Assembly (NCBI GenBank): GCA_035286585.1 | Contig: DATEDC010000185.1 | Coordinates: forward strand, 1 to 5,980 | Reading direction: 5' to 3' | Source of the DNA: DSOS01 sp035286585 | GTDB taxonomy: Bacteria; Chloroflexota; Anaerolineae; Anaerolineales; UBA4823 | Length of the DNA stretch: 5,980 bases | Part shown: one piece after another, positions 1-5,980 of the stretch | Layout of the letters: every line of letters starts with the position of its first letter | Position numbering within the stretch: the first letter of the stretch is position 1 | Program-made: the position numbers and the translations under genes | The notes under the pieces: model-generated | Databases searched by the model: none | The model's input: only the letters and a program-made list of their open reading frames with translations | What the model was told of the DNA's origin: nothing

Positions 1-842
1 GGCAGCACGAAACCGCCCAGGCAGGCATCCGTATGAAAGCCAATCCCTTCCTGGCGGGCCATCTCCGCCAGCTCTGCGATCGGGTCGATGATCCCGTGGG
101 GAAACGAGGGCGCAGAGCCGACCATTACGATGGTGTCCCCCGTGATCGCCCGGCGCGCCGCCTTCAGGTCGGCTTTGAAGCTGGCGTCCACCGGGATGCG
201 TACGGGTTTAATCTCGAAAAAGCGAGCGGCCTTTTCGAATGCGGCGTGGGCTGTCACCGGGAACACCATTTCGGGCTTTCTAATCCCCCGGCGCTCCCTG
301 GCCCAATCCCGGTAAGCTTTCATCGCCAGCAGGATGCTCTCCGTGCCGCCCGAGGTCAGCGTTCCGCAGATCTGCTCCCGGTCGACCGTACCCGGGCCAC
401 GACCTCCGAGCATGTCGGCAGTCATCGCTACAATTTCCGCTTCGTACTTGTTGATGCTCGGCCAGAGATCCGCGTGCAGGGGGTTTGCTTGCGAGTAGAG
501 GGCGTAAGCCTGGTCCAGGAACTGGATGTGCTCCTCAGCGCCGTGATAAACCGCGCCAGAAGCGTACCCCTCCCGCCAGCGCCTGGCTTCTCGCTCTTTG
601 AGCGTCCGCATCTGTTCCAGGATGGTCTCCTTTTCCAGACCGCTTGCGGGTATTTTCGTATGGCGAATAAATTCATCCCGGTAAGGCTTGAGTGCATCTT
701 CCACCCCACCCAGGAGCGCCGTGTATTCACGCTCCAGTCTGCGCCTGACCAGCGGGTTCGATCCCAGCCGTTTACCAAGCCACGCGGCGAGGGCGGGACT
801 CAAACGCTTCAAATTTTCAAACAACCACCCCGTGCGTCCCAT
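1..842 (-). CDS. Sphingosine-1-phosphate lyase-like PLP-dependent enzyme, C-terminus cut off by window edge
   Basis: The reading frame opens with ATG at 842-840 and runs without a stop to the left edge, giving the first 280 residues. It is recognisable as a group II PLP decarboxylase of the sphingosine-1-phosphate lyase branch: SGAVYHG at residues 95-101, NPLHADLWPS at 120-129, KYEAEIV at 132-138, the phosphate-binding TSGGTES at 163-169, and HTDACLGGF at 270-278, whose Asp272 should pair with the PLP ring nitrogen. The Schiff-base lysine normally lies some 40 residues further on and is outside the window. Known members cleave phosphorylated long-chain amino alcohols into an aldehyde and phosphoethanolamine; some relatives are amino acid decarboxylases, so the substrate here is open. 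Unlike the eukaryotic enzymes there is no N-terminal membrane helix, so it is probably cytosolic. It starts 20 bp after the kinase stop codon behind a strong purine-rich ribosome site, and so is probably co-transcribed with it. Family call is firm; substrate is not. Confidence 0.9.
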   Translation of the reverse strand, partial: MGRTGWLFENLKRLSPALAAWLGKRLGSNPLVRRRLEREYTALLGGVEDALKPYRDEFIRHTKIPASGLEKETILEQMRTLKEREARRWREGYASGAVYHGAEEHIQFLDQAYALYSQANPLHADLWPSINKYEAEIVAMTADMLGGRGPGTVDREQICGTLTSGGTESILLAMKAYRDWARERRGIRKPEMVFPVTAHAAFEKAARFFEIKPVRIPVDASFKADLKAARRAITGDTIVMVGSAPSFPHGIIDPIAELAEMARQEGIGFHTDACLGGFVL

Positions 843-848
843 TGTAAA

Positions 849-860
849 CCCTTCCCCCCC
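849..860 (-). promoter_or_regulatory. Ribosome binding site of the S1P lyase-like gene, with a G7 run
   Basis: On the minus strand the 20-bp gap after the kinase stop reads GGGGGGGAAGGG, then six bases, then the ATG at 842. The GGAAGGG part is a good Shine-Dalgarno match at normal spacing and supports this start codon. The run of seven G lies outside both coding regions, so a length error in it would not change either protein. Confidence 0.6.
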
Positions 861-862
861 TC

Positions 863-2434
863 TCACTCATTCAACCGGGCATAGATGGCGCGGTTGCGCC
901 GGTAGATATTCAGAAACTCCCGGTATAAGCGGTCGTATACTTTGCGCTTCTCGGGGTCAGGCTGGTATCGCCGGGCGATCTCAATCCGGCTGTCAATATC
1001 ATCGAATCGCATGCGACCCAACGCCACTCCTGCCAGATAGGCCGCGCCGCGGGCGTTTGCCAGGATCGGCATCCGGGTCTGGTGGATCTCACACCCCAGC
1101 ACATCGGCGAGAATCTGGCACCAGACATTGGATTTTGCGCCACCGCCGATAGCGTTCAAGGCTTCGATGCGCCGCCCGATAAACTTTTCCACGTAGCCAA
1201 ACAACCAGCGGGTGTTATACGCCACGCCTTCGAACACCGCCCGGACGAGGTGCTCGCCTCGGGTTTCCAGGGATAAATTGTAAAAACCACCCCGCACTGT
1301 GTGGTCGTCCACCGGCGTCCTCTCCCCGTACAGCCAGGGGGTGAAAATCAGGTCCCCGCTGCCCGCCGGAACCCTCTCGGCAATGCAATCGAAGGCCTGA
1401 TAGATGTCCGCCATACCTGTCGCCCTTAATAACTCATCCTTGAGAACAAAGATATTATCGCCCAGGAAACCCAGGCAGGCGCCAGAGGTCTGCTGCTCGT
1501 CGCACAGCAGGTAACGGTCTGGGATCGCCGAGGGCAGCGCGGCCAGGTTATGGAAAACGTCGGTTTTTTTACGCGGGACGTGGCAGCCGATCCAGGACGA
1601 AGTGCCGATGTACAGGTGCGCCTGGTAATCCCGCGCTGCGCCAGAACCCAGGGCCGCCGATTGCAGGTCTGGTGTGCCCATCACGACCTGTACATTCTCG
1701 TGCAAGCCCAGCTCTTGTGCTGCGGATGGCTGGAGCGGGCCGAGGATCTCCACGGCTGGTCGCAGGTCGGGGAACTTCTCCCTTTCCATGCCAGACAGGC
1801 GCAGCAGGCGTTCAGAGTAGTCCACCCTGGACAGGTCACGCGTATCGGTAAGCCAGTGCAGCGTGATCGAGTCGTAGGAGGCGGCAAACTTTCCCGTCAG
1901 GCAGAGATTGATGTAATCTTTTGGCTCCAGGAATTTATATGTTTGCCGGTATATTTCGGGGTGCGCGTGACGGATATACAGGATGTGAGCGATCGGGTCT
2001 TTGCCCGCGTGACCGGGTACGCCTCCCGTAAGGCGCAGCCAGGTGAGCAGCTTGAGTACTCCGTACCCCTGGACTTCCACCAAACCGCCGGTCAGCTTTT
2101 GGATGTAAGGTGCGCCGCGCGCATCCATCCAGATTATGGCGTTCATCAGCGGCTTGCCCGCCCGGTCGACCGCCACCGTGCCCGACCATTGCGAGGTACA
2201 GCACAGCGCTTCGATCTTCACCACCGGCGCCAGGCCACGGGCGAGCAAGCGCTGCGTGGCGGTTTTAATCGCCCGCCACCAGTCCTGCGGGTCTTGCTCC
2301 GCGCCCCCATGAGGCAGCAGATTGACCGTGTTGCGCTCGAATTCATAGGCGATGAATTGCCCCTCGCAACTGAACAGGGCGACTTTAGGCCCGCTCGTGC
2401 CCAGGTCGATGCTTAAGATATATCCCTCGTCCAT
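863..2434 (-). CDS. FGGY-family carbohydrate kinase (xylulokinase-like fold, substrate uncertain)
   Basis: A full-length (523 aa) two-domain FGGY kinase, which would transfer the ATP gamma-phosphate to a hydroxyl of a sugar or polyol in the cytosol. Visible signatures in order: the N-terminal phosphate loop DLGTSGPKVALF (10-21), IWMDARG (101-107), the catalytic-base motif GTPDLQSAALGSG (253-265) with Asp256, IGTSSW (276-281), FTPWLYGERTP (364-374), FEGVAYNTRW (401-410), and the ATP-domain glycine motif GGGAKSN (430-436) followed by ANARGAAYLAG (459-469). These match the xylulokinase branch best. However, the position equivalent to the substrate-contacting QMHG of E. coli XylB reads QWSG (82-85), so naming it xylB would be unsafe. 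The start is fixed by the motif lying only nine residues in; a GGGGG run nine bases upstream may serve as the ribosome site. It follows the kelch gene by 36 bp and precedes the PLP-lyase gene by 20 bp, suggesting its product may be a substrate or neighbour metabolite of that lyase. Fold certain, substrate unknown. Confidence 0.93.
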   Translation of the reverse strand: MDEGYILSIDLGTSGPKVALFSCEGQFIAYEFERNTVNLLPHGGAEQDPQDWWRAIKTATQRLLARGLAPVVKIEALCCTSQWSGTVAVDRAGKPLMNAIIWMDARGAPYIQKLTGGLVEVQGYGVLKLLTWLRLTGGVPGHAGKDPIAHILYIRHAHPEIYRQTYKFLEPKDYINLCLTGKFAASYDSITLHWLTDTRDLSRVDYSERLLRLSGMEREKFPDLRPAVEILGPLQPSAAQELGLHENVQVVMGTPDLQSAALGSGAARDYQAHLYIGTSSWIGCHVPRKKTDVFHNLAALPSAIPDRYLLCDEQQTSGACLGFLGDNIFVLKDELLRATGMADIYQAFDCIAERVPAGSGDLIFTPWLYGERTPVDDHTVRGGFYNLSLETRGEHLVRAVFEGVAYNTRWLFGYVEKFIGRRIEALNAIGGGAKSNVWCQILADVLGCEIHQTRMPILANARGAAYLAGVALGRMRFDDIDSRIEIARRYQPDPEKRKVYDRLYREFLNIYRRNRAIYARLNE

Positions 2435-2470
2435 CTTGTCCAGCCCCCGGCTTGCGTAAACGCGGTTATC

Positions 2471-4810
2471 TTAGTGGTACACCATCGGGATGAAGCGCTT
2501 GTACGGTTCCACCACAACCGTCAAAGGAATGCTCACCGGGTTGCAGTTCCCCGGCTCCAGCAGCAGGCTGCCATGGTACCAGCCCGGCTTTGCGCCGACC
2601 AGGTCCACTTGCAGCGTAACCTGCTGCGTTCCCTCGGCGGGTATCGTAAACCCGTTGGGTATGATGGTGAGCTGGCTTGCCGATATCCATTCCCCGAGCT
2701 GGTTGTACAGGTTGGTGGACGAGATATCCACCGCACTTACATCGCCAAATCCCCCGATCTCCTCCAGGCTGAAAATCTGCTGGACAGTCGTGCCGACCAG
2801 GCCGCTCAGGTGGAGCAACGAGGGAATGCCCAATTGGGGTGAGTCTTGCAACGCAGGGTCGGCAATTTTAATCTTCAAAGTCGGCGCCAGTTCCAATGAG
2901 AAGTCCAGCCGATAGGTTTTGCCAGACTGAACCGTGGTGGTATAGACCCGGCTATCCGTGATGGCGCCATTTTGCAAAGTTTCCAGGCGCAGGTGAAACA
3001 TCTGGCTTGCCTGGGCGGTCATCTCGACGTGATATTGATCCGGATGTCCCAGCATCGGATTGGTAACGGTGATCGTCTTTTGAGCGCCCAGGTCGACATA
3101 CTGCCCGCCTGGAATGTACGGGATATAATCTTTCACGTTGCTGGCGACCAGGTTTTCATTGTAGCTCGCGCTCACCACCTTGCCAGCATCGTCCATCAGC
3201 TTTAGACTGATCGAAGGAGAATCCAGCCAGACTCGCAGGGACTGACCTGTCTCAGTGGCCGTGACGTTTGGGGGCTCGCCGGCGCTGTTCAAGCGGGCGT
3301 GCCCGACACTGTGCTGTTCGAAATAGCTGTTCCACTCCAGCTCCCTGGCTGTCCCGGATGGATTCTCCGCTGTGAACCCGATGGCGCTCACCATCTTCGT
3401 GGGGCGGGCAGACGGGTCGATATTCGAGACGATAGCAGCGTGATCGGTCACCCCATCGCCGTCCCAGTCAAAGAAAACCACGTCCCCCGGCAGGTAATCC
3501 TCGGCGTGCTCGTACCAGGATTGGTTTACGCTAAAGTAACGCCGCAGGTCCTCCACATAACGAGCAGTGCCAAACCGGTAGCGACCCGGGCTTGCGGCGT
3601 GATCCTGGGATAGCTCCGCCTGGATATCGAGCGACACCCCGGAACGGTAGGCGTCCATCACCAGGTCAGCGCTCACACCGGCGTAAAACCCGTGATAATC
3701 ACCTCCGCAGCCCAGGTAAGGCGAAGGGCAACCCCGCGCGAGATCGTAAGGCATGCCGATATCCAGGCGCGCTTCGACCACAATCGGGAGGTTGGTAGCC
3801 ATTTCGCCCTGGTACTCCCAGGTATCGTCGAATACCCTCAGGATTCCTTGATAATAACCGCCCCCAAACATGACCACCTTTTGGCCCAGGCTGTCGTACG
3901 CCAGCGAGGTGCCCATTCTGGCGGGCGGCGGAGTAGTGGGTATAACCAAACGCCAGTTCACCCCATCGAACTCCCAGGTATCGCTCAAGCGATTGCTGCC
4001 GTCTTCGGTGCCTGCGAACATGACCACCACGCCGCGCTGGTAGTCGTAGGTCATGGCGTGATTCCAACGCCCGCTCGGCGAAACAGGCGGATAGATCCGC
4101 TGCCAGCTCGACCCATCGTACTCCCAGGTGTCGTTCAGCGACCCACTTTGCCCGCGGCCCCCGAACACTACCATCACCCCGCGCCGGCTGTCGTAGGCGG
4201 CTGCATGGCGATCCCTCCCCAGCGGGGATTGCGCCGGGAAAACCTGCTGCCAGTTCGACCCGTTATATTCCCAGGTATCGTTGAGAAAGTTGTTAGCCGG
4301 GTTTGAGCCCCCGAATAACACCGTCTTGTCGCGGCTTGCATCATAAACCAGGGTGTGAGCGTCCCGAGCCAGGGGTGCGTTGGCGGTATTGACCTGGCTC
4401 CAGGTGGCGCCATTATACTCCCAGGTGTCGTTGACCACGCCCGAAACGGATAAGCCGCCGAAGAGCACCATCCTGTTCCGCTCCGTGTCGTAGGCCATGG
4501 CATGGCTGATGTTCTCTCTTCCGGATGGAGATAGCGGTGGAAAAACCTGACTCCAATCCGCGCCATTGTACTCCCAGGTTTGGTTCTCTCGGCTGTTGCG
4601 CGGGTTTCCACCAAACAGGACGGTCACCTGCCTGTCCGGGTCGTATTCCAGGGCGTGAAATGCCAGTCCCGGCGGAGAATTGGGCGTCGTGATGAGATTC
4701 CAGTAATCCCCCTGCTCCACGCTAAGTGAATGGGCTGAGTTCGACCAGCCAAAAAAGGCTATTGTGCTTACCAGAATGAAACTAAGAAGGCGAGTCAGCC
4801 TGAATTTCAT
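2471..4810 (-). CDS. Secreted six-kelch-repeat protein with DUF1287/NlpC-P60-like domain and beta-rich C-terminus
   Basis: A 779-residue exported protein. Residues 1-28 form a signal peptide: basic KFRLTR, a hydrophobic stretch to about 22, and a likely cut after AHS. Residues 37-336 hold six kelch repeats of about 50 residues, each with HAxxYD, VLFGG and NDTWEYNG followed by WxxV, predicting a six-bladed beta-propeller. Residues 348-507 resemble DUF1287/NlpC-P60-type cysteine amidase domains: ARLDIGMPYD (347-356), GVSADLVMDAYRSG (378-391), LPGDVVFFDWDGDG (440-453), DHAAIVS (456-462), GHARL (503-507). The expected nucleophile cysteine is Ser380, so catalysis is doubtful; His457 is kept. Residues from about 515 to 770 are beta-rich, and 640-770 look like an immunoglobulin-like or BACON-like sandwich. 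The protein ends in RFIPMVYH, resembling the C-terminal tails of exported Chloroflexota proteins. The ribosome site is weak (AAGTGA). It is probably the first gene of a unit with the kinase and lyase. It may bind wall or surface glycans; the true ligand is unknown. Confidence 0.88.
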   Translation of the reverse strand: MKFRLTRLLSFILVSTIAFFGWSNSAHSLSVEQGDYWNLITTPNSPPGLAFHALEYDPDRQVTVLFGGNPRNSRENQTWEYNGADWSQVFPPLSPSGRENISHAMAYDTERNRMVLFGGLSVSGVVNDTWEYNGATWSQVNTANAPLARDAHTLVYDASRDKTVLFGGSNPANNFLNDTWEYNGSNWQQVFPAQSPLGRDRHAAAYDSRRGVMVVFGGRGQSGSLNDTWEYDGSSWQRIYPPVSPSGRWNHAMTYDYQRGVVVMFAGTEDGSNRLSDTWEFDGVNWRLVIPTTPPPARMGTSLAYDSLGQKVVMFGGGYYQGILRVFDDTWEYQGEMATNLPIVVEARLDIGMPYDLARGCPSPYLGCGGDYHGFYAGVSADLVMDAYRSGVSLDIQAELSQDHAASPGRYRFGTARYVEDLRRYFSVNQSWYEHAEDYLPGDVVFFDWDGDGVTDHAAIVSNIDPSARPTKMVSAIGFTAENPSGTARELEWNSYFEQHSVGHARLNSAGEPPNVTATETGQSLRVWLDSPSISLKLMDDAGKVVSASYNENLVASNVKDYIPYIPGGQYVDLGAQKTITVTNPMLGHPDQYHVEMTAQASQMFHLRLETLQNGAITDSRVYTTTVQSGKTYRLDFSLELAPTLKIKIADPALQDSPQLGIPSLLHLSGLVGTTVQQIFSLEEIGGFGDVSAVDISSTNLYNQLGEWISASQLTIIPNGFTIPAEGTQQVTLQVDLVGAKPGWYHGSLLLEPGNCNPVSIPLTVVVEPYKRFIPMVYH
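3803..4660 (-). repeat. Six tandem kelch-coding repeats, period about 150 bp
   Basis: Within the secreted protein gene a unit of about 150 bp recurs six times. The most conserved segment, coding DTWEY, appears on the plus strand as variants of tactcccaggtatcgtt near 3813, 3968, 4119, 4266, 4416 and 4569. Protein copies begin at residues 51, 103, 152, 202, 251 and 301. The copies differ at many codon positions, so this is an old diversified array rather than a recent duplication. The sixth copy is degenerate: it lacks the leading His and the closing WxxV strand. Confidence 0.85.
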
Positions 4811-4839
4811 CGTAATTCACTTATCACCGCACCGTGTTC

Positions 4840-4851
4840 GCCATGCATGGC
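4840..4851. promoter_or_regulatory. Perfect 12-bp palindrome upstream of the kelch-protein gene
   Basis: GCCATGCATGGC is its own exact reverse complement and sits 29 bp before the kelch-protein ATG. This could be an operator for a dimeric regulator or a small stem in the leader RNA. No regulator gene is in the window, and a palindrome this size can occur by chance, so the regulatory role is only a suggestion. Confidence 0.3.
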
Positions 4852-4877
4852 AGCGCCAAAGCAGGGTGAACCTACGC

Positions 4878-4889
4878 TCGCCTGGGCGA
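4878..4889. promoter_or_regulatory. 12-bp inverted repeat upstream of the kelch-protein gene
   Basis: TCGCCTGGGCGA has five-base arms (TCGCC/GGCGA) around a two-base centre. Its centre lies 38 bp from the centre of the palindrome at 4840-4851. The two sites do not share a sequence, so they are not an obvious pair for one regulator. Confidence 0.22.
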
Positions 4890-4990
4890 TAGTTGCTCCA
4901 AATCGCGGCTATGAGTAAATATAGTTCAGCCCAGACAGGCGTTGAGATCGGGCGAGTGCTTCTTAATCAAAGGATAAAGGAAAAACCCGA

Positions 4991-5019
4991 TAAAAGCAAG
5001 CCATTTTAAGATTAAGGCT
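4991..5019 (-). terminator. Possible weak terminator after the M23 peptidase gene
   Basis: On the minus strand AGCC and GGCT arms (5016-5019 and 4999-5002) flank an AT-rich 13-base interior, followed by a short T run (TGCTTTTAT). The stem is only four base pairs, so an intrinsic terminator is possible but unconvincing. It lies about 100 bp beyond the M23 stop codon and before the leader of the kelch gene, which is where a terminator would be expected. Confidence 0.2.
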
Positions 5020-5121
5020 GGCTCAGAAATTGTACCGCGCGCCCAAGAATGCGACTGGGACGGTTCTCGTCTCGCCATTTGTCCGAGCATTACGGGTCGC
5101 TAAAGCGCCCTGTCTCTGGCC

Positions 5122-5955
5122 TCAATGCGCGCTTTGGGTCAGCAAGTTCAGCGGGTCGAAATGGCGGAAAACCCCGCTCGTCCGCCACAGGGTGTAATTG
5201 TCGCGCTCCTCTTGCGTGGTCTGCGCCAGATAGAACGCCATGCCAGGGAACTGCGCCTCTGCCGGCCCCATCCGGGCCTCGAAATGCAAATGGGCCACGC
5301 CCGCGTTGCCGCTCTTCCCCACGCTCCCCAGCGGAAAACACGCCGGCACCGCCTGGCCCAGCTCCACCTCCGGCTCGCCCGCCATGTGGGCGTACAGCAA
5401 GTAGAGCGATTCGCCCTCGCCCACCTGCAATTCTCGCTTTAACTCTGCGCTGAGCTCAGCAGACGGGGTTTCGATGATGACCATATTCCCGTACGGGAAA
5501 CGGTCCCGGATCGCCGCCGCCACGCGTCCCGCCAGCGCCGTCTGCACGCCGACGCCTTCGATGGAGGCTCTCTCGCCGCGCTGGTAAAAGGCGAAATCCA
5601 CCCCATGGTGGCGCTCCTCCCGCCCGGGCGGGGGCGGCGCATACGGGGCTGAGACGATCTCGGGCACCTCTTCCAGGGCAAAACCCTGCAGGGGGGAACA
5701 AAGCTGCATGGGTCTTTTGGCCTCTGGCTGCCCTACGTCATCCACTACCGTAGGGGATGGCTGTGGCTCCGGCATGGCCTCCGTTGGAGTGGGGCGATGG
5801 GTGACCTGTCTCACCGGCGTCGCCAAAGCCACGACCGTGGGATGTGCACCTGGGTTATCTGGCGCTTCCTCCACTGAGCTCTCTGCCTGGCTCGCACGGC
5901 AAGCGTATAGTATGAAGGCGCAAATCAGCAGCCAGATACCTGGGGTGTTCCTCAT
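5122..5955 (-). CDS. M23 (LytM-type) zinc peptidase, probable lipoprotein
   Basis: Counting from the ATG at 5955, a 277-residue exported peptidase-family protein. Residues 1-18 form a signal peptide ending in LYAC, a lipobox-like site with Cys19 as the lipidated residue (Tyr at -2 is unusual). A Pro/Thr/Glu-rich linker follows (about 25-78). The LytM core starts near 100 and shows all expected zinc and catalytic residues: HHGVD with His116 and Asp120, YAHM with His190, and HLHFE with His222 and His224, preceded by the typical GSVGKSGNAG. Active M23 enzymes cut peptide cross-links of peptidoglycan outside the membrane, so a wall-remodelling role is likely. An insertion of about 19 residues (164-182) separates the VIIET strand from LYLLYAHM. 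The start is uncertain: the frame is open to the right edge, TTG at 5961 is an alternative two codons upstream, and neither start has a strong ribosome site. It is 311 bp upstream of the kelch gene and may be a separate unit. Confidence 0.9.
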   Translation of the reverse strand: MRNTPGIWLLICAFILYACRASQAESSVEEAPDNPGAHPTVVALATPVRQVTHRPTPTEAMPEPQPSPTVVDDVGQPEAKRPMQLCSPLQGFALEEVPEIVSAPYAPPPPGREERHHGVDFAFYQRGERASIEGVGVQTALAGRVAAAIRDRFPYGNMVIIETPSAELSAELKRELQVGEGESLYLLYAHMAGEPEVELGQAVPACFPLGSVGKSGNAGVAHLHFEARMGPAEAQFPGMAFYLAQTTQEERDNYTLWRTSGVFRHFDPLNLLTQSAH

Positions 5956-5980
5956 ATACAAGATGGATTCTACCCTGAGA

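Larger units (their letters stand above)
4811..5121. other. 311-bp intergenic region, likely promoter and leader of the kelch-kinase-lyase unit
   Basis: I see no coding region here on either strand; the open plus-strand frame entering it from 5049 is an antisense shadow of the M23 gene. The stretch around 4960-5030 is more AT-rich than its surroundings. Possible minus-strand -10 boxes are TATATT at 4918-4923 and TACAAT at 5029-5034, but neither has a convincing -35 hexamer at 16-18 bp, so I do not call a promoter. The region also contains two inverted repeats and one possible terminator hairpin, listed separately. That a promoter lies here is inferred from its size and from the tight packing of the three genes downstream. 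Confidence 0.5.

Noticed and set aside
33..884. Long plus-strand open frame (283 codons)
   Set aside because: It is antisense to the S1P-lyase-like gene, whose protein shows family motifs throughout; the plus-strand translation shows no recognisable domain and is Arg/Pro-rich, as expected for a shadow in GC-rich DNA.
1550..2416. Plus-strand open frame of 288 codons
   Set aside because: Antisense to the FGGY kinase, which is intact with all its motifs; the plus-strand product has no family features.
2442..2452. Small hairpin AGCCGGGGGCT between the kelch and kinase genes
   Set aside because: Only a four-base-pair stem and no T run follows on the minus strand, so it is not a terminator; its G run more likely serves as the kinase ribosome site.
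3692..4306. Plus-strand open frame of 204 codons with an apparent internal repeat
   Set aside because: The repetition is the antisense image of the kelch-coding repeats, not an independent repeat protein.
4174..4614. Second minus-strand frame of 146 codons with repeated IPG-type motifs
   Set aside because: Same-strand, out-of-frame reading of the kelch repeats; the true frame gives clean kelch motifs and a signal peptide.
3803..4660. Regular 150-bp repeats as a CRISPR-like or mobile repeat array
   Set aside because: The repeats are in frame, diverged at many codon positions and encode kelch blades; there are no identical short repeats with unique spacers.
5029..5034. TACAAT as a minus-strand -10 promoter box
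   Set aside because: No -35-like hexamer lies 15-18 bp upstream and it would give a leader of about 210 bases; one hexamer match alone is not evidence.
5049..5453. Plus-strand open frame entering the intergenic gap
   Set aside because: Most of it is antisense to the M23 gene, and its translation is low-complexity Pro/Arg/Ala sequence without domain features.

Overview
The window holds four genes, all on the minus strand: three complete (or nearly so) and one cut by the left edge. Read in the direction of transcription (right to left) they are: an M23/LytM-type zinc peptidase lipoprotein (5122-5955); a 311-bp non-coding gap; a 779-residue secreted protein with six kelch repeats followed by a DUF1287/NlpC-P60-like domain and beta-rich C-terminal domains (2471-4810); an FGGY-family carbohydrate kinase (863-2434); and the N-terminal 280 residues of a pyridoxal-phosphate enzyme of the sphingosine-1-phosphate (S1P) lyase family (1-842). 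No RNA genes, insertion sequences, CRISPR repeats or integration signs are visible.

The organism is most likely a bacterium of the Chloroflexota (Anaerolineae-like). This is inference from style, not from a marker gene: moderately high GC, a secreted protein ending in a short aromatic/proline tail (RFIPMVYH) like the 'YLPLV' tails common on exported Chloroflexota proteins, a Pro/Thr-rich linker after a lipoprotein signal, and a kelch plus amidase-like architecture.

The kelch-protein, kinase and lyase genes are separated by only 36 and 20 bp and are probably one transcript starting in the 4811-5121 gap. That gap carries two inverted repeats close to the kelch start codon and a possible weak terminator for the M23 gene. 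The M23 gene may belong to a separate upstream unit.

The most interesting points are: (1) a sugar/polyol-type kinase directly upstream of an S1P-lyase-type PLP enzyme, a layout that recalls the phosphorylate-then-cleave logic of sphingoid base breakdown; (2) a kinase whose usual xylulokinase substrate motif (QMHG) reads QWSG, so its substrate is probably not xylulose; (3) an amidase-like domain where the expected cysteine nucleophile is serine, fused to a complete six-bladed kelch propeller that seems closed by its N-terminal strand. None of these amounts to a proven new system, but the kinase-lyase pair and the altered amidase domain deserve follow-up.
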